Origin: Polychytrium aggregatum
Taxonomy: Eukaryota > Chytridiomycota > Chytridiomycetes > Polychytriales
DNA: 64,000 nt
Assembly: GCF_025602895.1 (NCBI RefSeq)
Contig: NW_026516223.1
Span: 558,001-622,000, forward strand
Direction: 5' to 3'
Shown: positions 34,750 to 57,919 of the stretch, piece by piece
Layout of the letters: each line of letters begins with the position of its first letter
Numbering within the stretch: position 1 is the first letter of the stretch
Notes under the pieces: generated by a model
Seen by the model: only the letters and a program-made list of their open reading frames with translations
What the model was told of the DNA's origin: nothing
Databases searched by the model: none
Made by a program: the position numbers and the translations under genes

Positions 34750-36889
34750 ATGATGAGCGACCCCAAGAACGAGCTCGCATTCGAGGGCGTCAACACCGGC
34801 CTGATGGACGAAGGTGGGCCTCACATCCACCAGCCCTGCCGCCGGGCCATGTCTCTCGCCGTGAAGGCTCTGTGCTGGCTGACCATCGAGCCGGAGAGAC
34901 GGCGGCGGCGGCGGCGGCGACATGCCCGACAATGCATCAGGATGCACGGCAGACCGGCTGGCTCGATGAAGATTGCTGAATCGGAAGGGCGATGATGTCG
35001 TATCCGCACCCGGCTCGATCGCACTGCACTTGTAGCTGGTCGTTCGCCACTCATTCGAGTCTCTGTTGCTGCAGACAAGTTACGCAAGTACAAGATGCTG
35101 AAGCGGAAAGTCGGCGAACTTGAGGAGGTATGTGCGCCTATCAAGTACTCCAGTGTCCATCGATCCAGCAGGCCACTCGAGTACAGGATCCATCGTATGA
35201 GCTGACGACTGCAACTCGCGCCCTCTCGATCGAAAGCGGAACGAGCACATGCTGCTGAGACTGGAAAAGGCCAAGCAGAACATCCAGAAGCTTCGGTTTG
35301 AGAAAAGGTATCGTCGAAACGGCTGAGCCAGCCGACATGCCGTGTCATCAGGAGCCGCTCCGCATGGCACTTGGGTCCGACATGGGGCAGTTGTCCTGGT
35401 GTCTTGGCCACTGGACTCGAAACATACCAGATGACGGCGGTCGCTTATGGCATATGAACCAACGATAGATACCTGTACGATAAGCTGGATCGGAACAAAG
35501 GTGCATCGCGGTCAGACGGCACCTCGAACTCGGACTCGGAGGTGAGCAAGCCGTCGATACTGGATGTGTCGTGGCAGACAGTGTCCGGTGTAGAAGGCTG
35601 CAGAGACGTCCAAGTTGCTGTCGACAGCGATCCGCCGAATATTGATCAGCCGGAATACAATGAGCCGGGCAATTGTCGAGCCGACCATTGATAAACCTGC
35701 TGTCAGCGACCAAGCGGACAAACCAGACAGCACTGATGCTAGAGTGTGCTGATGGATAGGTGGGAGCAGTCACTGACTTGCAGCACATCGATACACAGCG
35801 CGAGGCTCAGCAAAAGCAGGCGGCCACTCCGGCTCGCAAGAAGAGCGGCCCAGCGCCCAAGAAGGTCAAGCCCGATCCTAAGGCGCCTAAGCGTCCGGCA
35901 AACGCTTTTCTGATGTGGTGCCAGGCCCAGCGACCAAGACTTCGCGAGGAGCTCCAGCGTGAAGTATCGTGGCCCGAGACAACCAAGATGCTCTCGCCTC
36001 GGTGGAAGACTCTCAGCGATCACGAACGTCAGAGTAAGTGCATCCCTTGGCAAGCACCGCACCGCTCGGATGCCCATCCGCATGCACTGCATAAGAATGA
36101 CTGCTTTTGGAGGGACCGCCACAGGAGATTGATATTGAGGACGTTGATGCTGAGTGAAGGGCAGGATGCAATGTTTGCACGGGTCGTTGCCATATCCAAG
36201 TTGCAGCTTCGGCTCGCCCCACCGAGGATCGAGGCGATGGTTGGTGGATATGCGAATGCAGGACATGCGGCAGCGACTCATCCCAATGTCCCTTGCTCGG
36301 GCCGTGGTCTCGACTTGATTTTGCATACCATTCAACATCATGTCCGCAACTACATCATCCGGGACTGACTTGGAATGCCTGCGCTCAGAGTACATCGGTA
36401 GGTTGATTCGAGCTGTGGATAGAGGAGCAGGAGAACAGATGGGCCAGAATCGCAGTCGCTGAGAATATCCACCGACAACGGTGCTAGCCTGCGTACCGGG
36501 CCGGTGGTGTCAACCCGATGGAGTCGTTTGGTGTCATCAATGTCCAACCGTGCAGCCTCACTAATCGGCGGTCCAACTCGCGCTCCTATTCTGCTGATCC
36601 ACTTGGTCGAATCAACTCAATCTGTTCAATCAACTGAATGTGCCCAAACAACTCAACGGTCCGATCGAATCGATCTGTCCGCGACGGCGTCGGAATCGCA
36701 GACACCTACAACAACGAGCTGGCAATCTACACCCAGAAGATCTCGGACTACCAGATGGCCGGCGGACGGGTGGAGACCAAGCCGCTGAAGCGCACGAATG
36801 CCCGGCCGGAGAAGTCGGCGGCGGATCCCCTGAGCATCCCCCTCAACTTGCCAATCGAGGGATCCAGCGAGGAGCAGCCCGACCATTGA
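34750..36889 (+). CDS. HMG-box protein with N-terminal coiled coil, NHP10/INO80-like
   Basis: Exons 34750-34813, 35075-35127, 35237-35307, 35469-35541, 35784-36033 and 36702-36889 join to 232 residues. Residues about 22-80 form a coiled coil rich in Lys/Leu/Glu (KLRKYKMLKRKVGELEE, LLRLEKAKQNIQKLRFEKR). A basic linker follows (TPARKKSGPAPKKVKPDPKA), then one HMG box beginning PKRPANAFLMWCQAQRPRL and ending near DYQ. The coiled coil resembles the segment found in INO80-complex subunits of the NHP10/Nht1 and TFPT type, so a chromatin-remodelling role is likely but inferred. Two adjacent in-frame ATGs (34750 and 34753) are possible starts. Intron 5 is 668 bp. The C-terminal 50 residues are acidic/polar. 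Confidence 0.85.
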
Positions 36890-38121
36890 GCCATGGGACA
36901 GCGCGGCGGATGTGGGTATCCACCTGCTTGACCAAGCCACGCTGCTGTTGATGTAAATATACTTTTGGGCTGCATCGAGGCGGCGACTCTGGAAGCGCGG
37001 ATACGGGTGTATAGATATATATATGTGTCGTCTGGAATGGGTCAGTGATGTGTGTGAAATGGGCGATGGCGAAGCAACGGCGGTCGGATAGGGTTTGTGA
37101 ATTGGATCGGCCAGGACGGCGCGGCGTACGAGTATGGCAAGGCGGTGGATGGTGGTCGGTGGATAGTGGATGGATGGCGGTCGGTGGAGGGAAAGACGGG
37201 CGCGTGAGTTTGAGGGGTGATCGGATCAAGCCGCAGGACGACCACGCAGACAAAAGCAGCACAGCGCCGTCGACCGCACGCACGTTCACGATGCCACCGT
37301 CGGGTGCGGCTGTCGTTCCGGTCATGATGGCCAGACCGGCGCGGCTGGCCCAGCAAATGCCCTGCCCCTCTCGATCGGGACATGTCTTGCATCCGAAGCA
37401 ACGGAGACGAGGCCGACCATCGCCGCCGACTCGGCCTCCACTTCCTTGCGACGGTGCGTTTGTTTGCGTCCTGGTGCGATCCTGCGCAGGGTGGCCCATG
37501 GAATCCCGATATGGGCCGCTGCCAGCCGCCTTGCGGAAGCGAGTGCCGGCCTTCAGGAGCAGCGTGGGCCCAAGTGCGCATCACGGGGCCCTTGTCTTGT
37601 CGCCGTCGAGTCCATTTCGCCCAACAGCCAAGCAGCCGTTGGTCGAGATTGGTTGTGGCCTGCTGGACCGGTGCGCTCTTTGGCCTCCAGGAGGCGATCG
37701 CTCGACGGCGATCTCTCTCTCTCGGTCCTGCTGCTCAATGCCCCCCTCGGCATCTCCAAGTCGCTGTCCTTCTCCACTGCAATCCTTTTGCTGCATCGCT
37801 CGTCCACAGCCCGGCGGCGCTCGTGTGTCGTCCCACTGATCCGCCCCACATGTCACCGCCCCTTGCTTGCGCTTGTCCGTTGCCCCAAAACGCGCCGCGT
37901 CCGATCCTGTGCGACCGCCTGTGTGACTCAGAGTGTGGGGTCGGCCGGCCAATCCGCAGCGAGGGTGGGGTATCGCAGGACTATTTAGCCCCGCCCGCCT
38001 GCTCGTCCTCTCTCGTCTCCCATCTGCCTTCCTTCCCACGCCCGTCTCTGCTGCCAGCCGCCCGGCATTCCTTCCTCTCTGGCTCCTATCCCCCCAAGTT
38101 TACTTGCGTTCGTTCGCACCC
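36890..38121. other. Intergenic, HMG-box gene to aminotransferase
   Basis: About 1.2 kb. An AT patch (ATATATATGTG) near 37016 may belong to the 3' UTR. The frame 37382-38410 plus is open but out of frame with the aminotransferase and shows no domain. An ATTTAG patch near 37983 lies 140 bp before the next start. Confidence 0.45.
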
Positions 38122-40691
38122 ATGCACCCCTCGCACGACAAGCCAAGTTTCACCGAGAGCTGCAAGAAGCTCTACCGCAAGATTGTTCCCAAGACCAGCG
38201 GCGCCTCATCGGCGTCGGTTTATAGCGCCGCACCTCCCGCCCAGTCCATCAGCACGACTTCCCTTGCCTCGGCCCATTCCGGCGACCACTTCAAGCGCGT
38301 GGTCCAGGCCATGGCCCGCCAGCAGAAAGAGGCGGTTGATGGCGACCACCTCGCCGTGCCAGCCCCGAAGCACAGCGAACTCCTCGCTCCACGCATCTTC
38401 AAGTCTGTGAGCTTCTCGGGCTCAACCTCGTCCAGCTGCCCAGTGCCCGATGCCACTGTCAAGGACACGTCCGCCACGGGCTCTCGGCAGAATCGCAGGC
38501 TTGGCTGTTCGCACCTGACCTCGAATGCCGCCGCCACCTTCGACACCTTGCTGGCTCTTCCGGAGAACGTCAAGGCTGATCCCCACAAACTCGCGGCCTT
38601 CATCCACTCGGACATGATTCTCGCAAAGTCCGTGATCACTCCCTTTGGTCACCGCCCGCTTGTCTATGCCGATTTCATTGCCTCGGGCCGCCCCCTGGGC
38701 TGCATCGAGAGCGTCATCCGTGACCACATCATGCCCTACTATGCCAACACCCACACCGAGACTGGACTGCTGGGCCGGCTCATGACCGAGCTGCGCGAGG
38801 ACGCAAGGTGGGTTTCTTTTCGCCACTGCATCGGGGCCTGACCTGCGTCTATGCCATCTCCGTTGGCACGCTCGAGTATAAGTGGTGCCTCTGGTTCGGC
38901 GATGCCGCTGGTCGTCCAGCGCCACGATGGCGAGCATGGTGCCGCATCCGTGTTGCCGTGCTCATATCCATTCCATCGCGTTTCCGCAGGACCATCATCA
39001 AGGAGTCCTGCTGGGCAGACTCGGCCAAGTTTGCATGCATCTTTGTGGGCTCGGGAGCAACCGGCTCGATCCACCGCCTCGCCCAACTGATCGGTGTCCC
39101 TGAGGCTGTCAACCGCCTGAAACCCGTTTCGACCTGTGCCGTTGGGAATCTGGAGGGAAGAGCCTCCGACCCGCTCAGGCCCTTGGTGCTCATCTCGACT
39201 GCCGAGCACCACTCCAACATCCTCGTGTGGAGAGAGATGGGCGCCCAGGTCGTTGCCATCCCCACCGATATCGCCACGGGCTTCATTTCTCTCGACGCCC
39301 TCGAGGCCACACTCAAGGTACGTTGACTGTTTCCCTGGGGGTTGCAAGGTGCTCACTGCCTCATACGAATGCACACTCTCTGACTGACCAGCCCGCTCAT
39401 CCCTTCGTTTGCTCTGCTCGCTCCGTAGGTACACACCAGCGGCACATCCTCGGCCTCCAGGCTCATCATTGGCTCCTTCTCGGCTGCCTCCAACATCGTC
39501 GGTGTCGTCCAGCCTGTTCACGAAATCGCCCATATCGTCCACGACTACCATGGCCATGTCTTTTTCGACTACGCCTGCGCCGGTCCCTATGCCAACATCC
39601 AGCTCTGTCCACCCGACGTTCCCGCTTCCAAGTTCCTCGATGGTGTCATGATCAGTCCCCACAAGTTCATCGGCGGGCCCAACACCCCCGGTGTCCTGCT
39701 GGTGCGTCGCTCCCTGTGCCGTGGATATGAGGACAATGCTCCCCCGAGCATTCCGGGCGGCGGTTCGGTCCTCTGGGTCAACGCCTCGACCCAGACCTAT
39801 GTCCGTGACCTCGAGACCCGAGAAGAGGCCGGCACCCCCGACATCATCGGCGCCATTCGAGCTGGCTTCACCTTCTTCATCAAGTCCATGCTCACTCCCC
39901 AGTTCATCCTGGAGCGGCAGTTTGAGCTCTGCAGGCGTGGCCTCAAGTCCCTGCAAAGCAACCCAAACATCCTGATCCTGGGTCCACAGGACTCGTCCGA
40001 GAACCGTCTGCCAATCTTCTCGCTCCTGGTCCGGTCGCCCATCGCGGACGGCGACAAGATGCTCCACCACCACTTCGTCAGCCGACTGCTGACGGATCTC
40101 TTTGGCATTCAGACTCGCAGCGGATGCAGCTGCGCGGCGCCATATTACATCGAGCTAACCAACATGACCAGATCCGAAGAAGAGTTCCTCCGCCGCACCT
40201 TCCTCACGGACCACCTCGAATCCATCAAGCCCGGATTCGTGCGCTTCAACTTGAGCCACACCCACACCGAAGAGGAGATCGATTACATCCTCCGAGGCAT
40301 CGATTGGATTGCCACCCATGGCTACAAGCTGCTCCCGCTCTATGACCACGATCCTTCGTCCGGCAACTGGACGCCCCGCCTCAAGGACCCTTCGCCCATG
40401 GAGGCCACCATTGTCAACAAGGCTCTGCTGCTGCAAAAGGCCTCATCCGCCACCATTCCCATGAGCCACGACATGTTCACCCGCGAGGCCACGATCGAGA
40501 TGCTGTCGTTCTGGTTCGAGCGAGGCGTCGTCGACGCTGAGGGTCTCAAACAAAGTGAGCGCTTGCAGCCAGTTCCTATGAACAAGCGGGCCTCATCACA
40601 GAATCTATGGTATGCCGATGGCAAAGACGCCGCCGCATACATTGCGTCACTCGGCCGTTCGGCCGACGGACGCCTGGTGCCGTTCATATGA
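38122..40691 (+). CDS. Class-V aminotransferase, cysteine desulfurase-like
   Basis: Exons 38122-38807, 38990-39317 and 39429-40691 join to 758 residues. About 140 Ser/Ala-rich residues come first, then a fold-type I PLP domain: VYADFIASGRPLGCIE, GSGATGSIHRLAQL, AEHHSNILVWREMGA (SufS/Csd-like), FFDYACAGPYANI and the PLP-lysine motif SPHKFIGGPNTPGVLLVRR. A cysteine in RSGCSCAAPY sits where SufS-type enzymes carry theirs. The mitochondrial NFS1 signature is absent and no presequence is obvious, so a housekeeping Fe-S role is unlikely. Long versions of this family occur in scattered protists and bacteria; the reaction is not established. A C-terminal extension of about 150 residues has no recognised domain. 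It is convergent with TOR. Confidence 0.88.
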
Positions 40692-41292
40692 GACGGACGC
40701 AAGGGACGAGGGTCGCAGTAACTGGCCCCCTCCCTCTCTCCTTTCAGGCTTCCTCACTTCCCCCTCAACTCTGCACCACCACCCGCCCATCATTTATCAC
40801 GCAGTTTCCATTTCCATCTCAACCCGCTTCGTTATGTACATTCGATCGTGTCTCATGTGTATACGGCCCGTTTCTCCAAAACAAGAACAGAGCAGCACTC
40901 ATTGTCACTGCGACCGCCACGAGTCTGAAGCCCAGTGGATATGCGGGCGTCGCTCGATTCCAACCGCGCGAGTGTTTCCGGTCATGACGGGCGGTGGATG
41001 GGTGTGTATTCACGTCCAGAAAGTCACCAACTGGGCTCAGGACTGGGCGTCCCGTCAAAATGGGTGCTGTGTGTATTCCTGAGAACTGTCCGCCGCATAT
41101 CTTTGGTCTTGGGCATTCATTGACCCTGCCTCACGCAGCTCGCTCCACTGGATGTGCCATCGTTCTTCTCGGCATGTTTTAGTGCTCCTTTCTCGTGGGG
41201 ATGGCTATTCAAGGAGCGCACCCTCCTCCCTTCCTTTGTGGCTTCCCGATTTCAATCCATCCACCCATCGATCCATCCATGCTTTCTTTCCT
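40692..41292. other. Convergent 3' region, aminotransferase / TOR
   Basis: About 600 bp between convergent stops. Pyrimidine-rich; contains a CATC-rich patch near 41265-41285. No gene or RNA seen. Confidence 0.45.
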
Positions 41293-53120
<11,828 letters not shown>

Positions 53121-53822
53121 GGAAAGGGCTGTTGCGCTGGCAGTATTCGATGCTGGTGGTGGCTGGTGGACAAAGGCAGCTTGGGATCCAGGAAGCCAAA
53201 GAGGACGCAAGCGAAAAGGAAGCAGGGGTGGCGGGCGACTCGAGCCAGTCGAGCCAGTCCAGCCAGTCCAGCCAGTCCAGCCAGTCCAGCCAGTCCAGCC
53301 AGTCCAGCCAGTCCAGCCAGTCCAGCCAGTCGAGCCAGTCCAGCCAGTCCAGCCAGTCCAGCCAGTCGAGCCAGTCCAGCCAGTCGAGCCAGTCCAGCCA
53401 GTCCAGCCAGTCCAGCCAGTCCAGCCAGTCGAGCCAGTCCAGCCAGTCGAGCCAGTCCAGCCAGTCCAGCCAGTCCAGCCAGTCCAGCCAGTCCAGCCAG
53501 TCCAGCCAGTCCAGCCAGTCCAGCCAGTCCAGCCAGTCCAGCCAGTCCAGCCACCCGGTCAAGGCGCCCTGGGTTTCCGGTCGGCGCAGCACAGCCATCC
53601 GGCTTGACCCGCATCCCGATCGGCTCGGCTCGCATCTCCAAGCCAAGCCAGTCCAGCCCAACCCAACCCAGTCCAACCCAGCCCAACCCAGTCCATCTGT
53701 CCTTCATATTCTCGCCCGCCGCCTTTCTATCCACCCATCAACCAGCGCTTTCCGTTTGACCTTCTGTCGTCAGCTCGCTTTCCGCTGTCCAGCCCGCAAT
53801 CTGCTCTTGGTCCGCCTCCAAC
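53121..53822. promoter_or_regulatory. Divergent control region, TOR / AVT3-like transporter
   Basis: About 700 bp between the TOR and transporter start codons. Nearly half is a 9-bp minisatellite (53240-53553). The stretch 53640-53700 holds degenerate relatives of the same unit (CCAACCCAGTCC). No TATA box seen. Shared regulation is inferred from layout. Confidence 0.5.
53240..53553. repeat. 9-bp minisatellite, about 35 copies
   Basis: Tandem CCAGTCCAG units with scattered CCAGTCGAG variants. Because 9 is a multiple of 3 and the unit has no stop in any phase, all six frames stay open and yield false proteins such as Gln-Ser-Ser, Pro-Val-Gln, Leu-Asp-Trp and Gly-Leu-Ala runs. Confidence 0.98.
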
Positions 53823-56734
53823 ATGAGTTCAAAGAAAGAAAATCCACCCAGAGCGAGCTCTCCGTTGGTTATCTCCACCCTTCCGGGCTCGTCCCGTCCG
53901 ATATCGTCGTCTGCGCGCTCGGCTTCGGCGGCCGACCCTGCTTTCTCTACGCCTCGCTCCTTTGGCGGCAATGCCTCATCGGCGCTCCTGGGCACATCGG
54001 CTTCCAACCAGGAGCAGCTCTCTCGTGTCGTGCGAGAATACCTTATTCGCGAGCCTGGCGATGATGAGCCGGACAGAGACAGCATTCCCGACCCGTCGGA
54101 GGCTGGCGCTTCGTACTCCTCATCCCAAGGATCGCTCATCCGACCCTCATCCCGTAATGCTACCCATTCGGTCTCCAAGAAGGCCTCATTCGGCTCGGTC
54201 TCTCATTCACTCCTCGGAGGTAAGTCCCATGAGATTCCATTTCCCTCTCCGGAATACTCTGGATACTCGGTACGGCAATGCCAGCTACCCTTGTATTATT
54301 CGCTCACCGTCTGGCGCTGCCTATCCACGAGCCTCCAATGCGTGCTCAAGGACCTCCCAACTTCTGAATCCCCCGCTCACTCAACCTGCACCTGTGTCGT
54401 TGTATATCATAACCATTAATGCCAATCTTGGCGTCGATATTTCATCCACAGGCGACACCACCCGCGACATCTACCAGTGGCATGAGCGACAGGAACAGCA
54501 GGCTCAGCAACCGAGACGTCGAAACTCTGAGCCCGATTTCCGCCAGATAACCCACCAGGAATCGTCGTCGGTCGACCCGTCCGAGATCAGCAACCTCAGG
54601 GCATCGGATCTCTCCGGACCCGGCGGCTTTAGACGGTTCTTTATTCGACAGCAAGCTAGCAACGCCGGCACAAGCCAGCCCATCATCACCCACAACTTTT
54701 TCGACTTCCTTGCCATCTTCACGTACTATGGCGGCGACGTGCACCCCGATGCCGAAGAGCAGCACGCCATCCAGCAGGAGAGTCGCGATCGGCTGGCGGG
54801 CGCTGCTCAACCCGACGCCTTTTCTAGCGCCGCCGAAGGACTCCCGTACGAGCGTGGAAGCGATCCCGAAACGTCATCGCAAGAGCCGGATGAAGCCACG
54901 CCACTGGTGCGCCGGTCGACTCCATCCCTCAAGACAATGCAGGGCACCAGCGCAAAGAAGGCGTTTTTCTTGCTGATGAAAGCCTTTGTTGGAACCGGAG
55001 TTCTCTTCTTGCCCAAGGCATTTTCGAACGGAGGCATGGGATTTTCGATCATCCTGATGGTTGTGATGGGCTGGCTGACCCTCCACTGCATGCTCCTTCT
55101 CGTTGAATGCAGCAAAACGCTTGGCGGCTCCTTTGGCGACATTGGTGAGGCCGTCTACGGCATCCACATGAAGCGAACTGTTCTGGCATCTATCGCCGTC
55201 GCCCAGGTATGGCTCCAGCCGATCTGTATGCAATAGTTTGTTACGATTCCAGCTTCCGAGCGACCACATTCTGTTGTTGTGCGTGCTAAATAAGCGACAC
55301 CGCATGATATCGACCCTGTCTATGCACGAGCCGCTCTGTTTTGATATGATGCATGTTGCGCGAATGCCTTTGGCGAGTAGAAAATGCAATCGCCCAGGCT
55401 GTTGGATCTTGTAGTCACTCCCAGTGCATCGCACGCGAGCCGCAATCGGTGTGCTGACAGTCTGCATTACCTCGCCGTGCATCCAGATGGGATTCTGCTG
55501 TGCCTACTACATCTTTGTCGCCAAGAACCTCCGGGATTTCACCATGAACATCACCGACTGCCGCTGGATTCTCCCGGACTGGGTTTTTATTGTACTCCAA
55601 ATCTTGATCTACATCCCGTTGTCGTGGGTCCGTCGCATCAAGCACTTCTCGTACACCTCCATCGTGGCCGATGTCTTTATCTTGCTGGGCCTGGCCTACA
55701 TTCTCTACTACGACGTCACCGTGCTCAGCACTCGCGGCCCCGCTCGCGACTTGGTCTGGTTCAACCTCAACTCCTTCTCACTGTTCATTGGAACGGCAAT
55801 GTTTGCCTTCGAGGGCATCTGCCTGATTCTGCCAATTGCCGACAGCATGAAGCGGCCGGAGCGCTTTAGCTGGGTCATGACTGCATGCATCGTCACCATT
55901 GGTGCAATCTTCATTTCCGTCGGAGCCACTGGATACCTGACGTTCGGCGAAAAGGTCGAGACGGTGGTCTTTTTGAACCTCCCCAAAGGCTCGGTCGTAG
56001 TCGAGTCCCTCCAGCTCTTCTACGCCCTGGCTATATGTCTGTCGTTCCCGCTGACTGTCTATCCCGCAATCCGCATCTCCGAGCACGGGATTTTCGGTGA
56101 GCTTGATGGCAAACTCGACCCATCGGTCAAGTGGATGAAAAACTGGTATCGTGCCGCAATGGTGTCCCTGCTTGGTCTGGTAAGCGATGGTCCCTGAGTC
56201 GATTTTTGTGCGGCAGACGACTGCTCTGTTTGGTGGACAATGGCTCCCTCTTCTTCATCGCATGCACTTTGCCGATGCTGCTGGTGCTGATCTGAAAATT
56301 GACACCTCAACTGATGAGGCAGCTGTGCACCGGCGCCCACTGAGGCGAGGCAATTGCCGACACGCCAGGACCCGCGACGGTGTCATATGATGTTTCCCCA
56401 CAGCCGACTCGCTTGTCGCTCGCGCTCATCCACCGCCTTTCTTTTGCCTTGCTCTCGACAGGTCGCTTGGCTCGGCAGCAATCAACTCGATCGCGTCGTG
56501 TCCCTCGTCGGCAACTTCACCTGTATCCCCCTGTCGTTCATTTACCCGGCGCTCTTCCATGCGCACATCGCTCGTCACCCGCTCGTCAAGCTCAAGGACT
56601 ACCTGATTGCGATCATGGGACTTGTGGCAATGGTCTACACCACCTTTGTGACTCTGCAGCAATGGGTGGCTGAGGAGCCCGATGTTCCAATCGACCGATG
56701 CAGTCCCAGTGGAGGATCGTATGGTCTGCTTTGA
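53823..56734 (+). CDS. AVT3: AVT3/AVT4-like vacuolar amino-acid transporter
   Basis: An AAAP/SLC36-type carrier; in yeast AVT3 and AVT4 export neutral or basic amino acids from the vacuole. Exons 53823-54219, 54452-55206, 55487-56179 and 56462-56734 join to 705 residues. About 350 cytosolic, Ser-rich residues come first, then roughly ten to eleven membrane segments beginning AFFLLMKAFVGTGVLFLPKA, the family's first helix. Later pieces: GFCCAYYIFVAKNL, FIGTAMFAFEGICLILPI, SVGATGYLTFG, LFYALAICLSFPLTVYPAIR. Length and long N-terminal tail fit the fungal AVT3/4 branch. The start ATG is the first in frame after the minisatellite. Substrate and location are inferred from family. Confidence 0.93.
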
Positions 56735-57919
56735 GGGGATCATCAACGTCCCACTAATCCACCAATACACTCGATATATTCAAGCAATCTGCAAAGTGTC
56801 TGGCTGCCCAGCACAGGTAGGCTCACGCCTGGGTAGGCTTCAAATGCCGAGGGAGCCAGCTCCTCAGGACGACAGGGTAGCGGGCAATGTGCAGTCACTG
56901 CGCGAGGCTGCCAGACGGGGCAAACATGTGGCGGAAGATGAACCTGGGTGAGTGGTGCGGCAGACGGCCGACAAGCCAGCGCGGGAGATGCGGCGCGTGA
57001 ATGCCTGAGCAGACCTGGCCCCGACAATGCCCTCATTGTCCTGCCGGGGACACGCGCGGTCGGGCAATATTTTGCCCCGTCCCTTCATTTGTCACACGCA
57101 CTGAATTGCTGCGGTGCCCCTCCCTTCAGGACGCGGCGTTTGTTTGTTGGTTGCGCCTTGATTTTGATTGCCACTAGGGCTGGCTGTGGTTGCCTGTGGG
57201 CCGGGTGCTGTGCTGGACAAGCAAGAAGGGCGAGGGTTCTCTTTGCGACACAACCCTGTCCAAACCAAACACCACGGCCATGTCGACAAACGGTACCGCT
57301 CGTGTCGAGGGCATCCACCGGTGACTTGCCTTATGGCGCTGGCGCCAGCGTATTGTTTATCCAGCCCGAGCTGGGGGGCGCCATGTGTGCCAGTCTCCCA
57401 GTTGCGCCGCAGACATGCCTTGCACCGCTCGCGGCGGCCACAGATTGTGGTGGCGAGGCCCTTTGTGTGTCCTTTTTTTTCTCGAAAGGCAAGTGCCCCC
57501 TCCACAAGCTTCCGACCGACATCCGATGACCGTTGCGGCAAAGACTCAGAACAAAAGCACCGAGCCTATATCCGGCAGCGCACGCATACATACGGCTGTC
57601 GGCCCTCAAACAAAACCCTCTGGGTGCGTCAGGAATAGGTTGAGTGGTGCTCCCTCGGGCCAGGACAAGGCGCGATCCCTACCCATGAGCCATGAATGCC
57701 GCGGAGCAGTGCAAGCAGTGCAAGCGATGCTGGACAAACAAACAAACATAGCCATAGGTGCTGTGCTGCGGACCAGAGACATGCCAGAGACACGCGAACG
57801 ACGCATGGATAAAAAGGGGCGGCCAGTGCCTCCTCCTCTCCAACCCACCAGCAGCGCACTCGATCTTGTCTTGCATCTCAGGCTCTCCACACCAACTTTC
57901 CCCAGCATTGCACTCCATC
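56735..57919. other. Intergenic, transporter to LPMO-like gene
   Basis: About 1.2 kb. Frames 56948-57529 plus and 57092-57541 minus are open but featureless. The last 110 bp hold a TATA-like box for the next gene. No RNA gene recognised. Confidence 0.45.
57807..57817 (+). promoter_or_regulatory. TATA box-like element
   Basis: GGATAAAAAGG about 105 bp upstream of the start codon at 57920; the clearest TATA-like sequence in the window, in front of a secreted-protein gene. Confidence 0.45.

Noticed and set aside
33784-34947. 387-residue minus frame that would extend mL49 N-terminally
   Set aside because: The extension runs through the promoter and a GGTC repeat; the ATG at 34350 gives a normal mitochondrial presequence and family length.
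37382-38410. 342-residue plus frame overlapping the aminotransferase start
   Set aside because: Out of frame with the conserved aminotransferase exon and featureless.
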